64,000 nucleotides of DNA, from NCBI RefSeq assembly GCF_010723575.1, contig NZ_BLKZ01000001.1, forward strand, positions 1,736,001 to 1,800,000, written 5' to 3'. Positions 1 to 8,240 of the stretch are shown here, piece by piece (position 1 is the first letter of the stretch; the number at the start of each line of letters is the position of its first letter). Source of the stretch: Mycobacterium bourgelatii. GTDB lineage: Bacteria > Actinomycetota > Actinomycetes > Mycobacteriales > Mycobacteriaceae. Position numbers and translations under genes: made by a program. The notes below the pieces were generated by a model. It ran no database searches and was not told the origin of the DNA. It worked only from the letters and a program-made list of their open reading frames with translations.

Positions 1-804
1 CGTCGAGACTTCGGACTTCTTGGTGATCCGCTGCAATCGGTCCGCCGTTGGCGTGCGGTCAACGACATACAGCGAGCCGTCGATGGGGTCGATGCACATG
101 CCGCCGCCCGCACCGACGCCGGACAGCGCGGTCGTGGGGGGCGCTTGGCCGATCGTGGTGGGCTGTTCGATGCGCAGCACCTTGCCCGCCAACGAATTCG
201 GGTCCGCGGCCATCGCCGGGTTGCCCGCGTCGCCGGTCATCACGACCAGCGTGGTCGGGCTGGTGAAGATCAGCGCGCCGGTGTTTCCGGTGGCCCCCTT
301 GGGGATCCCGGTCAGGATGTCCTTGGGGACGTCGCCGTCGGCGATCCGGATGACCCGGTTGTCGGTGGGGGTGCTGATGTAGGCGTACATCAGCCGGTCC
401 TGGGAGTAGGTAGGCGACAACACAATGTCCATCAACCCGCCATCACCCGACGGATCGACGGGGATGACCAGCTTCACCTTCGGTTCGGCGCTGACCGAGA
501 TCTCCTTGACGGCGCCCGTGGTGCGCTCGGCGACCAGCGCGGTCTTGCTGTCGGCGCCCATGATCAGGCCGCTGGTGCTCTCCAGGCAGCCCTGCATTAC
601 TCCCGGGGCCGGACACGCTTTGGGGAAGGGAGTCGGCGGCAGCGGCGGCGGCGGGGGCGGCGACGAGGTGGACGGGGGCCGGAGTTCGGGCTCGGTGGTG
701 AAGGGTTGCGACTGGGCGTCGTCGAACCGCGCGCAGCCACTCAAAACGAGCGCCGCCGTGCACAGCACGGCGAACCCGCCACGAACCGACTGCGCTACTC
801 GCAT
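1..804 (-). CDS. lppZ: LppZ-like lipoprotein, PQQ-type sugar dehydrogenase beta-propeller (partial, C-terminus off window)
   Basis: The ATG at 804 opens 268 codons with no stop before the window edge, so the C-terminal part is missing. The N-terminus has a lipoprotein signal: a hydrophobic stretch ends in the lipobox LSGC at about residue 24, followed by a Pro/Ser-rich linker. From about residue 55 the protein has beta-propeller features typical of soluble glucose/sorbosone dehydrogenases, for example GLIMGADSKTALVAERTTG, DPSGDGGLMDIVLSPTY and VVMTGDAGNPA. It matches Rv3006 LppZ, and the DoxX gene next to it matches the Rv3006-Rv3005c order. It is predicted to be anchored outside the membrane. 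The substrate is unknown and PQQ dependence is only a family inference. Confidence 0.9.
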   Translation of the reverse strand, partial: MRVAQSVRGGFAVLCTAALVLSGCARFDDAQSQPFTTEPELRPPSTSSPPPPPPLPPTPFPKACPAPGVMQGCLESTSGLIMGADSKTALVAERTTGAVKEISVSAEPKVKLVIPVDPSGDGGLMDIVLSPTYSQDRLMYAYISTPTDNRVIRIADGDVPKDILTGIPKGATGNTGALIFTSPTTLVVMTGDAGNPAMAADPNSLAGKVLRIEQPTTIGQAPPTTALSGVGAGGGMCIDPIDGSLYVVDRTPTADRLQRITKKSEVST

Positions 805-1045
805 GACCGACAGGCTACGGGAATTCGCGGAATGTGCTGGCACGCGCCGCCCTGTACAGCAGCGATGAGCGAGGGCCGACACCGCGCCGGACGGGCTGAG
901 GCAGGCCGGACACCGCGCGAATTGCGCGTCAGTTCGGCCTGAATAACCGGGTTTGCACCCTTTTGGCAGCCCAACTGCGGATTTAACCGGCCAAAGCGCG
1001 GCTCAAATCCCAGATTCGAGCGAAATTGCCCTTACTCTGGCACGG

Positions 1046-1897
1046 GTGACCAGTTCGAATGACTCACCTTGGCAGCGCCCGGACGGTTTGCCTGCGTCCC
1101 CTGCACCTGCAGCGGGGGGACGTCCCGCCACGGCAAGTCTGGTCGATCCGGAAGACGACCTGACGCCAGCCGGGTACGCGGGTGAATTTGGGACCGCTGG
1201 AACCACCACCATCATTCCTCCGTACGACCCGGCGAGCTCTGGTGTCAGTTCGTCTTACAGCCTGGTCGACGCGCAAGAGCCGCTGCCGTACGTCCAGCCC
1301 CAGCCGGGCCGGCCGGTGACGCCAGCGCCCGTCCCGATCGATCTGGACGACGACGAGCGACGTGCGGGAGACCGGCGTGGCACGCAGGACTTCGGCTTGC
1401 TGATACTGCGCCTGGGACTCGGCGCAGTGCTCATCGCTCACGGCCTGCAGAAGCTGTTCGGCTGGTGGGGTGGCTCCGGCGTGCACACGTTCAAGAACGC
1501 GCTGACCGACGTCGGCTACCAGCACGCCGACATCCTGGCCTATGTGAGCGCCGGCGGCGAGACGGTCGCGGGGTTGCTGCTGGTCCTCGGGTTGCTCACG
1601 CCAATCGCCGCCGCAGGGGCACTGGCCTTCCTGATCAACGGGCTGCTGGCCACCGTCTCCGCGCAGCCACGTTCGAACACGTTCGCCTACTTCCTCCCCG
1701 ATGGCCACGAGTACCAGATCAGCCTGATCGTGATGGCCGCGGCCATCATCTTGGCCGGCCCGGGCCGCTACGGTCTCGACGCCGGTCGCGGCTGGGCCCG
1801 TCGCCCGTTCATCGGGTCCTTCGTCGCGTTGCTCGCCGGAATCGCCGCGGGCATCGGCGTCTGGGTGTTCCTCAACGGGGTTAATCCGCTCGCCTGA
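1046..1897 (+). CDS. DoxX-family membrane protein (Rv3005c-like)
   Basis: The protein has 283 residues. About 115 N-terminal residues are Pro/Ala-rich and presumably disordered. A four-helix DoxX module follows, starting near DFGLLILRLGLGAVLIAHGLQKLFG split over the first helix and ending in a hydrophobic helix. In M. tuberculosis the orthologue Rv3005c is reported to form a membrane oxidoreductase complex with SodA and SseA; the same role is inferred here. I chose the GTG at 1046 because TACTCT (1033-1038) lies 7 nt upstream, which fits a leaderless transcript, and the length agrees with the 279-residue orthologue as I recall it. An in-frame TTG at 953 would add 31 residues but lacks a ribosome binding site. 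Confidence 0.85.
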   Translation: MTSSNDSPWQRPDGLPASPAPAAGGRPATASLVDPEDDLTPAGYAGEFGTAGTTTIIPPYDPASSGVSSSYSLVDAQEPLPYVQPQPGRPVTPAPVPIDLDDDERRAGDRRGTQDFGLLILRLGLGAVLIAHGLQKLFGWWGGSGVHTFKNALTDVGYQHADILAYVSAGGETVAGLLLVLGLLTPIAAAGALAFLINGLLATVSAQPRSNTFAYFLPDGHEYQISLIVMAAAIILAGPGRYGLDAGRGWARRPFIGSFVALLAGIAAGIGVWVFLNGVNPLA

Positions 1898-2006
1898 TCG
1901 ACGTTTGCCAAGGGTCCGAATTTTGCGCTTTGCGCGGCTGACCTGATGACTTAGCCTGAGAGTCTTCTGCACGCGTTGTCGTCGGTATAGGTCGACCTTG
2001 GGGGAG

Positions 2007-2615
2007 ATGGTGAGCACGCCCCGCGATTACAACCAGCGTCCCTGGCCGCAGCGGCCGGACTCAGGCCGGCAACCCGGGTGGGACCCTCGGGCCGCGACCC
2101 AGTACGGTCCGCCGCCGCAGTGGAGCCCGCCGCGCCAGCCGCCCCAGCCCCCAACGCAGTGGGGTCCGCCGCCGCGACAACACGTGCCGCCCCGCCAGCC
2201 CCCCAGTCCTCCGACGCCTCCTCCTCCGGCTGCGCCCAGCACACCGAAGAAGAGCGGGTCGAATAAGAAGCCAATGCTCGTCGCCGCATCGCTCGTCGCG
2301 GCCGTGATCGTCGCGGCGGTCGTCGCCGTCGTGTTGATGTCCGGAGGGGTCGGCAACAAGGACGTCAAGAAGATCGCCGTCGCCGACGTGCAAACCGAGG
2401 TACCAAAAGTGTTGGTGGACAGGACCAATGGGTATGTCGCCGGGGATATCAAGGACGTCAGGTGCAACGACGGCAAGGATCCGACGGTGAAGAAGGGCGA
2501 CACCTTTACTTGTACCGCCAGCGTGCGCGGTAAGCAGCATCAGTTGACGGTGACGTTCCAGGATGACGACGGAACGTACGTCGTTGGGATGCCCCAGCTG
2601 GATGGTGGCAAATGA
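2007..2615 (+). CDS. DUF4333-type membrane-anchored protein with proline-rich N-terminus
   Basis: About 200 residues: a Pro/Gln-rich, Trp-containing N-terminal region (residues 1-85), one transmembrane helix (about 92-112, LVAASLVAAVIVAAVVAVV), then an extracytoplasmic domain. That domain has the DUF4333 pattern: two cysteines (VRCNDG, FTCTAS) and the ending KQHQLTVTFQDDDGTYVVG. The family is common in mycobacteria and has no assigned function. GGGGGA at 2000-2005 is the likely ribosome binding site for ATG 2007 or GTG 2010. The stop overlaps the next start by 4 nt (ATGA), so the two genes are probably translationally coupled. As I recall it, H37Rv has no such pair between Rv3005c and cfp6, so this is an accessory insertion. 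Confidence 0.75.
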   Translation: MVSTPRDYNQRPWPQRPDSGRQPGWDPRAATQYGPPPQWSPPRQPPQPPTQWGPPPRQHVPPRQPPSPPTPPPPAAPSTPKKSGSNKKPMLVAASLVAAVIVAAVVAVVLMSGGVGNKDVKKIAVADVQTEVPKVLVDRTNGYVAGDIKDVRCNDGKDPTVKKGDTFTCTASVRGKQHQLTVTFQDDDGTYVVGMPQLDGGK

Positions 2616-4078
2616 AGCCGCGTTGGGTCGGGGCGATCGCCATTGCCGGGTGCGGCTTACTCGCGCTGACCGGCTGCAGCAGCTCACCGGGTAAGACGAC
2701 CATGATCAGCGGGCGGGCGGTGTCGGCGCTCTACGATCCGGCCCAGGTAGGTGGGTTGCCTCTGAGTGAGGGTGCCAGCGGACCGCGCCCGAATGCGCCG
2801 AAACCGACCGGAACCGTTCAAAACAGCGACGGTGGCGAAATCGACCGGTTGGCGCTGCTGGCGCTCAACGACATCGAAGACTTCTGGAAGCAATACTGGC
2901 CGGACGCCGCCAAGAAACCCTTCAAGGCCGTCACTGATTTCGTTTCTTACGACTCGGAGGATCCGGACAGCCCAACGGTGTGTGGTTACCCGACCGCCGG
3001 GGCGATCAACGCCGCGTACTCCCCGCGTTGCAATAGCGTCGAATGGGACCGCGGCCAGCTGTTCCCCGCGGCGAAGAAGTTCTTCGGGGATATGGCGGTA
3101 GTCGGAATTCTTGCTCACGAGTTCGGGCACGCGCTGCAGAACAACGGGGGCCTGGTCAACGTGCGCAGGACGCCGACGATCGTCAAGGAGCAGCAGGCGG
3201 ATTGCTTTGCCGGCGTTTATCTTCGGTGGGTCTCGGAGGGGCACTCGCCGCGCTTCAATCTCACTACCGGTGATGCGCTGAGTCACGTAATTGCCGGCAT
3301 GTTGAAGATTTCCGACGGAATCGCGACCGAAAGGGAATACGAGGAGTCGCAGCAGTCCGAGCACGGCTCCGGGTTCGACCGGGTCAGCGCGTTCCAGATG
3401 GGTTACGACAGTGGGTCTGCCACGTGCGCAAAGATCGACTCCGCCGAAATCAAGAACCGTCGTGGGGATTTGCCGGTGGCGCTGCCGGATGGCGCAGGCG
3501 AGGGCGAGGTGGACGTCGACGAAGACAACATCGGGACCCTGATCGAAATTCTCAACAAGGTCTTTTCGCCGAAATCGCCGCCCAACGTGTCTTACACCTC
3601 CACGACGTGCTCGGACGCCAAACCCACCAAGGGTGCCTCCTACTGCCCGTCGACCAACACCGTGATCGCCGACCTGCCCACATTGCAGGAGATCGGCAAG
3701 CCCGGTGGCCGCGGAGGGATGACGGACCCACAGATGTTGCAGGGCGACAACACCGCGTTGTCGATCGTCGCGTCGCGGTATGTCCTGGCGGTTCAGAAAG
3801 AACGGGGGCTGCCGCTGGACACGGGGGTGGCCGCAGTGCGGACCGCGTGCCTGACCGGGGCCGCTCAGCGCGGCATGGCTCAGCCCGTCAGCGTCCCGTC
3901 CGGCAAGCAACTGGTGCTGACGGCTGGAGACCTGGACAAGGCCCTCATCGGGATCCTGGTGAATGGCGTGGCCGCCAGCGACGTCAACGGCGAGAACACC
4001 CCGGCCGGCTTCACCCGGGCCAACGCTTTCCGGGCGGGTGTGCTGGACAACGTCGACGAATGCTTCAACGGGATCTGA
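2612..4078 (+). CDS. Lipoprotein with zinc metallopeptidase signature (LpqM / YpfJ-like)
   Basis: 488 residues. The signal peptide ends at lipobox ALTGC (Cys about residue 22), so the protein should be lipid-anchored outside the membrane. A zinc-protease motif HEFGH sits at about residues 170-174 (VGILAHEFGHALQNNGG). The downstream acidic region EQQADCFAGVYLRW resembles the third-ligand region of neutral zinc metallopeptidases of the YpfJ type and of mycobacterial LpqM. Later cysteine pairs (YTSTTCSD, YCPSTNT) could form disulfides. The gene is coupled to the DUF4333 gene by an ATGA overlap, suggesting a joint envelope role. It converges with cfp6, with only 1 nt between the two stop codons. 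The zinc site is visible; the substrate is unknown. Confidence 0.75.
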   Translation: MKPRWVGAIAIAGCGLLALTGCSSSPGKTTMISGRAVSALYDPAQVGGLPLSEGASGPRPNAPKPTGTVQNSDGGEIDRLALLALNDIEDFWKQYWPDAAKKPFKAVTDFVSYDSEDPDSPTVCGYPTAGAINAAYSPRCNSVEWDRGQLFPAAKKFFGDMAVVGILAHEFGHALQNNGGLVNVRRTPTIVKEQQADCFAGVYLRWVSEGHSPRFNLTTGDALSHVIAGMLKISDGIATEREYEESQQSEHGSGFDRVSAFQMGYDSGSATCAKIDSAEIKNRRGDLPVALPDGAGEGEVDVDEDNIGTLIEILNKVFSPKSPPNVSYTSTTCSDAKPTKGASYCPSTNTVIADLPTLQEIGKPGGRGGMTDPQMLQGDNTALSIVASRYVLAVQKERGLPLDTGVAAVRTACLTGAAQRGMAQPVSVPSGKQLVLTAGDLDKALIGILVNGVAASDVNGENTPAGFTRANAFRAGVLDNVDECFNGI

Positions 4079-4456
4079 TCACCGGTACGGGTTGGGCACC
4101 CGTCCCGCGCTGGCCTCGGTCAACTGCGGCAGCGTCGAGAAGGTCACCGCGGGCAGCCGCACTTCGGTTCCGTCCTTGAGCTGGGCGCGCGCCCAATTGC
4201 CCCGGTGAAACCGCAGGCCGTCGATCTCCTCCCAGCGCACCGCGCGGCTACCGAACAGCGTCCGCACCGTCACCCCCTGCTCGTCGGCCACGGTGCGCAG
4301 GCGGGCGATCATCGCCGACAGCACCAGCGGGATGAGCAGCAGGGGAGCGCTCAGCGGCCAGGTCAGCACCGGAATCAGCAGGCCGAGGGTCAGAAATCCG
4401 ACGGCGAAGTGCGCCATCGGCGACACTTTGATCACAACCGGGGATTGAGTAGCCAC
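4079..4456 (-). CDS. cfp6: Cfp6-like small membrane protein with PH-type domain
   Basis: 125 residues from GTG 4456, or 112 from the internal ATG at 4417 (MAHFAVGFLTLG), the length I recall for M. tuberculosis Rv3004/Cfp6. Two adjacent hydrophobic segments (residues about 14-48) form a hairpin anchor. A small bacterial PH-like domain follows (GVTVRTLFGSRAVRWEEIDG, LKDGTEVRLPAVTF). It lies next to the ilvB1 control region as in H37Rv. The function is unknown; the tuberculosis protein was first noted as a culture-filtrate antigen. I kept the longer form because the extra residues VVIKVSP look conserved in related proteins, but the start is uncertain. Confidence 0.8.
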   Translation of the reverse strand: MATQSPVVIKVSPMAHFAVGFLTLGLLIPVLTWPLSAPLLLIPLVLSAMIARLRTVADEQGVTVRTLFGSRAVRWEEIDGLRFHRGNWARAQLKDGTEVRLPAVTFSTLPQLTEASAGRVPNPYR

Positions 4457-4506
4457 CCGAGCATCATTTCACCGTGCCCATCGCGGCCCTCGCTCAAGCA
4501 CCGGAT

Positions 4507-4536
4507 TTGACTCCTGAGCTGTACGAAGGCTACCGT
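4507..4536 (+). promoter_or_regulatory. Promoter of the ilvB1 leader
   Basis: TTGACT (4507-4512) and TACCGT (4531-4536) are separated by 18 bp and match sigma-A type -35/-10 elements. The -10 hexamer lies 8 nt before the ATG of the leader peptide at 4545, so the transcript would begin at or next to that ATG. Confidence 0.65.
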
Positions 4537-4544
4537 CGAACGCT

Positions 4545-4592
4545 ATGGAAACCGGGATGCTCGTAGTAATTAGTCGGCGCGTTGGTGCCTGA
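4545..4592 (+). CDS. ilvB1 leader peptide (attenuation), 15 residues
   Basis: A short ORF, METGMLVVISRRVGA followed by TGA, carries consecutive Leu-Val-Val-Ile codons (4560-4571) and a further Val. These are the amino acids made by the ilv/leu genes. The stop lies in the loop of the first downstream hairpin, and the control codons lie just before that hairpin. This is the expected geometry for ribosome-mediated attenuation. There is no Shine-Dalgarno sequence; the -10 element 8 nt upstream suggests leaderless translation. Attenuation of ilvB has been described or predicted for actinobacteria, so the role follows known biology, but this peptide is read here directly from the sequence. Confidence 0.7.
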   Translation: METGMLVVISRRVGA

Positions 4593-4650
4593 CTAGCTCT
4601 CGAGCACCAACGCGACCCTCGTACAGCAGCTGAGCTGACGAGGGTTTTTT
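4578..4650 (+). terminator. ilvB1 attenuator: pause hairpin followed by intrinsic terminator
   Basis: The first hairpin has an 11-bp perfect stem: 4578-4588 (CGCGTTGGTGC) pairs with 4604-4614 (GCACCAACGCG). Directly after it, ACCCTCGT (4615-4622) pairs with ACGAGGGT (4638-4645), followed by a T run to 4650: an intrinsic terminator. It ends 55 nt before the ilvB1 start. A ribosome stalled on the Leu/Val/Ile codons would mask the left arm of hairpin 1. I could not settle the exact antiterminator pairing by eye; AGCTC near 4595 and GAGCT near 4633 are candidates. Confidence 0.7.
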
Positions 4651-4705
4651 CTTGCCTCAAGCTAATTCCAGACCGAAAAAGACTGAAAAAGGACGAAGGG
4701 GACCA

Positions 4706-6562
4706 GTGAGCGCTCCAACAAAGCCACCGGCACCGACATCGACGCCGGCCCGGCCGAAATCGGCCAACGGCGCCAAGCCCCCGGCGGCACAAACGAAACG
4801 TGTTGCACCGCAACAACTTACCGGCGCTCAGGCGGTCATCCGGTCATTGGAAGAACTCGACGTCGACGTCATCTTCGGGATCCCCGGTGGAGCGGTCCTG
4901 CCGGTGTACGACCCGCTGTTCGACTCCCAGAAGCTGCGCCACGTTCTCGTCCGCCACGAGCAGGGCGCCGGTCACGCCGCCAGTGGCTATGCCCATGCCA
5001 CCGGCCGGGTCGGGGTGTGCATGGCCACCTCGGGTCCGGGTGCGACCAACCTCGTGACGCCGTTGGCCGACGCACAGATGGACTCGATTCCGGTGGTCGC
5101 CATCACCGGGCAGGTCGGACGGACCCTGATCGGGACCGACGCCTTCCAGGAGGCTGACATCTCGGGCATCACCATGCCGATCACCAAGCACAACTTCCTC
5201 GTCCGCACCGGCGACGAGATTCCCCGGGTGATAGCCGAGGCGTTCCACATCGCGGCTTCCGGACGCCCGGGCGCGGTGCTCGTCGACATCCCCAAGGACG
5301 TGCTGCAGGGGCAGTGCACGTTCAGCTGGCCGCCGCGGATGGACCTGCCCGGCTACAAGCCGAACACCAAGCCGCACAATCGGCAGATCCGCGAGGCGGC
5401 GAAGCTGATCGCTGCCTCGCACAAGCCGGTGCTGTACGTCGGCGGTGGCGTGATCCGCGGTGAGGCAACCGCTGAGCTGCGGGAATTGGCCGAGCTGACC
5501 GGGATTCCGGTGGTCACCACGCTGATGGCCCGCGGTGCGTTCCCGGACAGCCACCGGCAGAACCTGGGCATGCCCGGCATGCACGGCACGGTGGCCGCGG
5601 TGGCGGCACTGCAACGCAGCGACCTACTGATCGCGCTGGGCACCCGCTTCGACGACCGGGTGACCGGCAAGTTGGACTCGTTCGCCCCGGAGGCCAAGGT
5701 CATCCACGCCGACATCGACCCGGCGGAGATCGGCAAGAACCGCCACGCCGACGTGCCGATCGTGGGCGACGTGAAGAACGTCATCGTCGAGCTCATCGAG
5801 ATGCTGCGGCACTACGAAGTTCCCGGCAACCTCGAGATGACAGACTGGTGGTCGTACCTGGACGGGGTGCAGGAGACGTACCCGCTGAGCTACGGGCCGC
5901 AGAGCGACGGCAGCCTGAGCCCGGAGTACGTGATCGAGAAGCTGGGCGAGATCGCCGGTCCGGACGCCATCTACGTGGCCGGCGTGGGGCAGCACCAGAT
6001 GTGGGCGGCGCAGTTCATCAAGTACGAGAAGCCGCGCACCTGGTTGAACTCCGGCGGCCTGGGGACCATGGGGTTCGCGATCCCGGCGGCCATGGGTGCC
6101 AAGATCGCGGTCCCGGAGACCGAGGTGTGGGCGATCGACGGCGACGGCTGCTTCCAGATGACCAACCAGGAGTTGGCCACCTGCGCGATCGAGGGCATCC
6201 CGATCAAGGTTGCGCTGATCAACAACGGCAACCTGGGCATGGTGCGCCAGTGGCAGAGCCTGTTCTACGAGGAGCGCTACTCCCAGACCGACCTCGCCAC
6301 GCACTCACACCGCATCCCGGACTTCGTCAAGCTGTCCGAGGCGCTGGGTTGCGTCGGATTGCGTTGCGAGCGTGCGGAAGACGTCGTCGACGTGATCAAC
6401 CAGGCCCGGGCGATCAACGATCGGCCGGTGGTGATCGACTTCATCGTCGGGGCCGACGCCCAGGTGTGGCCGATGGTGGCCGCCGGTACCAGCAACGACG
6501 AAATCCAGGCCGCCCGCGGCATTCGTCCGTTGTTCGACGACAACGGTGAAGGGCACGCGTAA
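4706..6562 (+). CDS. ilvB1: Acetolactate synthase large (catalytic) subunit
   Basis: 618 residues, the same length as M. tuberculosis IlvB1 and near-identical to it through the core. It condenses two pyruvates, or pyruvate with 2-ketobutyrate, in the first common step of Val/Leu/Ile synthesis, using thiamine diphosphate, Mg2+ and FAD. Visible motifs: the catalytic glutamate in RHEQGAGHAASGYA (about residue 85), ATSGPGATNL, and the ThDP/Mg motif IDGDGCFQMTNQE through ALINNGNLGMVRQWQ (about residues 490-525). I chose GTG 4706 because GGACGAAGGGG lies just upstream and the length then matches the orthologue; an upstream TTG at 4652 sits next to the attenuator T run. It overlaps ilvN by 1 nt (TAATG). 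Expression is probably set by the upstream attenuator. Confidence 0.97.
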   Translation: MSAPTKPPAPTSTPARPKSANGAKPPAAQTKRVAPQQLTGAQAVIRSLEELDVDVIFGIPGGAVLPVYDPLFDSQKLRHVLVRHEQGAGHAASGYAHATGRVGVCMATSGPGATNLVTPLADAQMDSIPVVAITGQVGRTLIGTDAFQEADISGITMPITKHNFLVRTGDEIPRVIAEAFHIAASGRPGAVLVDIPKDVLQGQCTFSWPPRMDLPGYKPNTKPHNRQIREAAKLIAASHKPVLYVGGGVIRGEATAELRELAELTGIPVVTTLMARGAFPDSHRQNLGMPGMHGTVAAVAALQRSDLLIALGTRFDDRVTGKLDSFAPEAKVIHADIDPAEIGKNRHADVPIVGDVKNVIVELIEMLRHYEVPGNLEMTDWWSYLDGVQETYPLSYGPQSDGSLSPEYVIEKLGEIAGPDAIYVAGVGQHQMWAAQFIKYEKPRTWLNSGGLGTMGFAIPAAMGAKIAVPETEVWAIDGDGCFQMTNQELATCAIEGIPIKVALINNGNLGMVRQWQSLFYEERYSQTDLATHSHRIPDFVKLSEALGCVGLRCERAEDVVDVINQARAINDRPVVIDFIVGADAQVWPMVAAGTSNDEIQAARGIRPLFDDNGEGHA

Positions 6563-7077
6563 TGGCAAACGGATCGCCGAAGACGCACACCTTGTCGGTG
6601 CTGGTCGAAGACAAACCCGGTGTTCTGGCCCGGGTTGCGGCACTGTTCTCGCGGCGCGGTTACAACATCGAGTCATTGGCGGTGGGCGCCACCGAGCAAA
6701 AAGACTTGTCGCGCATGACGATCGTCGTCTCCGTCGAGGAGACCCCGCTCGAGCAGATCACCAAGCAGCTCAACAAGCTGATCAACGTGATCAAGATCGT
6801 CGAGCAGGACGAAGAGAACTCGGTGTCGCGGGAGTTGGCGTTGATCAAGGTGCGCGCCGATGCGGGCACCCGCAGTCAGGTCATTGAAGCGGTAAACTTG
6901 TTCCGCGCCAACGTGATTGACGTATCCCCAGAATCGTTGACCGTCGAGGCCACCGGCAACCGTGGCAAACTCGAAGCGCTGCTGCGAGTACTCGAGCCGT
7001 TCGGCATTCGCGAAATTGCCCAATCAGGAATGGTGTCGTTGTCGCGCGGTCCGCGCAACATCGCCGCCACCAAGTAG
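6562..7077 (+). CDS. ilvN: Acetolactate synthase small regulatory subunit
   Basis: 171 residues. An ACT domain (residues about 8-80: HTLSVLVEDKPGVLARVAALF, RRGYNIESLAVG) is followed by the ALS_ss C-terminal domain (VIDVSPESLTVEATGNRGKL). The subunit binds valine and stimulates IlvB1. Its ATG overlaps the ilvB1 stop, so translation is coupled. Only 18 nt separate it from ilvC, with AAGGAGA before the next start. The order ilvB-ilvN-ilvC is the standard actinobacterial operon. Confidence 0.96.
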   Translation: MANGSPKTHTLSVLVEDKPGVLARVAALFSRRGYNIESLAVGATEQKDLSRMTIVVSVEETPLEQITKQLNKLINVIKIVEQDEENSVSRELALIKVRADAGTRSQVIEAVNLFRANVIDVSPESLTVEATGNRGKLEALLRVLEPFGIREIAQSGMVSLSRGPRNIAATK

Positions 7078-7095
7078 CTAAGGAGAAATTCAGCA

Positions 7096-8109
7096 GTGGC
7101 ACTAGAGATGTTCTACGACGACGACGCAGACCTGTCGATCATTCAGGGTCGCAAGGTCGGCGTGATCGGTTACGGCAGCCAGGGGCACGCGCACTCGCTG
7201 AGCCTGCGCGACTCCGGTGTGCAGGTGCGCGTCGGGCTGAAGGAGGGCTCCAAGTCCCGGCCCAAGGTGGAGGAGCAGGGGCTCGACGTCGACACGCCGG
7301 CCAAGGTGGCCGAGTGGGCGGACGTGATCATGCTGCTGGCGCCCGACACCGCGCAGGCCGAGATCTTCGCGAATGACATTGAGCCCAACCTGAAAGACGG
7401 CGACGCGTTGTTCTTCGGCCACGGCCTCAACATCCACTTCAATCTGATCAAGCCGCCCGCCAATGTCACCATCGCGATGGTCGCGCCGAAGGGGCCCGGT
7501 CACCTGGTGCGGCGTCAGTTCGTCGACGGCAAGGGCGTGCCGTGCCTGATCGCGGTCGACCAGGACCCGACCGGTGAGGGTCAGGCGTTGGCGCTGTCCT
7601 ACGCCAAGGCCATCGGTGGCACCCGGGCCGGTGTCATCAAGACCACCTTCAAAGACGAAACCGAGACCGACCTGTTCGGTGAGCAGGCCGTGTTGTGCGG
7701 TGGCACAGAGGAATTGGTGAAGGCCGGGTTCGACGTGATGGTCGAGGCGGGCTACCCGCCGGAGATGGCCTACTTCGAGGTGCTGCACGAGCTGAAGTTG
7801 ATCGTCGACCTGATGTACGAGGGTGGCATCGCGCGGATGAACTACTCGGTGTCCGACACCGCGGAGTTCGGCGGCTACCTGTCGGGTCCGCGCGTCATCG
7901 ACGCCGGCACCAAGGAGCGGATGCGGGAGATCCTGCGCGACATCCAGGACGGCACCTTCGTCAAGAAGCTCGTCGCCAATGTCGAGGGCGGTAACAAGCA
8001 ACTCGAGCAGCTGCGCAAGGAGAACGCCGAGCACCCCATCGAGGTCACCGGCAAGAAGTTGCGTGACCTGATGAGCTGGGTGGACCGGCCGATCACCGAA
8101 ACCGCCTGA
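7096..8109 (+). CDS. ilvC: Ketol-acid reductoisomerase
   Basis: 337 residues, the class I length. The Rossmann NADPH-binding loop is at residues about 20-35 (GVIGYGSQGHAHSLSLRDSG). The knotted C-terminal catalytic domain contains KTTFKDETETDLFGEQAVLCGG with its Mg-binding acidic residues and EVLHELKLIVDLMYEGG. The enzyme isomerises and reduces acetolactate to dihydroxyvalerate. Start GTG 7096 has AAGGAGA at 7080-7086. It is the third gene of the ilvBNC unit; the repeat-rich stretch after its stop probably ends transcription. Confidence 0.97.
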   Translation: MALEMFYDDDADLSIIQGRKVGVIGYGSQGHAHSLSLRDSGVQVRVGLKEGSKSRPKVEEQGLDVDTPAKVAEWADVIMLLAPDTAQAEIFANDIEPNLKDGDALFFGHGLNIHFNLIKPPANVTIAMVAPKGPGHLVRRQFVDGKGVPCLIAVDQDPTGEGQALALSYAKAIGGTRAGVIKTTFKDETETDLFGEQAVLCGGTEELVKAGFDVMVEAGYPPEMAYFEVLHELKLIVDLMYEGGIARMNYSVSDTAEFGGYLSGPRVIDAGTKERMREILRDIQDGTFVKKLVANVEGGNKQLEQLRKENAEHPIEVTGKKLRDLMSWVDRPITETA

Positions 8110-8135
8110 TTCTTACGGCCGCCACGGCGCCGGGC

Positions 8136-8236
8136 GTCACTCTGATGTGACGCTCGGCGCCGGGCGTCTCTTCAGGCCGGCCGTCACTCTGGCGTGACGC
8201 TCGGCGACGGCGGTCACTCTGGCGTGACGGTCGGCG
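8136..8236. repeat. Three 24-bp palindrome-bearing repeats between convergent ilvC and wrbA
   Basis: Copies at 8136-8159, 8183-8206 and 8213-8236 share GTCACTCTGGCGTGAC followed by GCTCGGCG, with a few substitutions. Each carries the inverted repeat GTCAC-N6-GTGAC and can fold into a small hairpin. They fill the gap between two convergent genes, so they may act in termination. There is no T run, so this is not a classical intrinsic terminator. Confidence 0.7.
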
Positions 8237-8240
8237 CGCG

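Noticed and set aside
4652..4705. Upstream TTG start for ilvB1
   Set aside because: It lies 2 nt after the attenuator T run; the GTG at 4706 has a better ribosome site and gives the orthologue length of 618.
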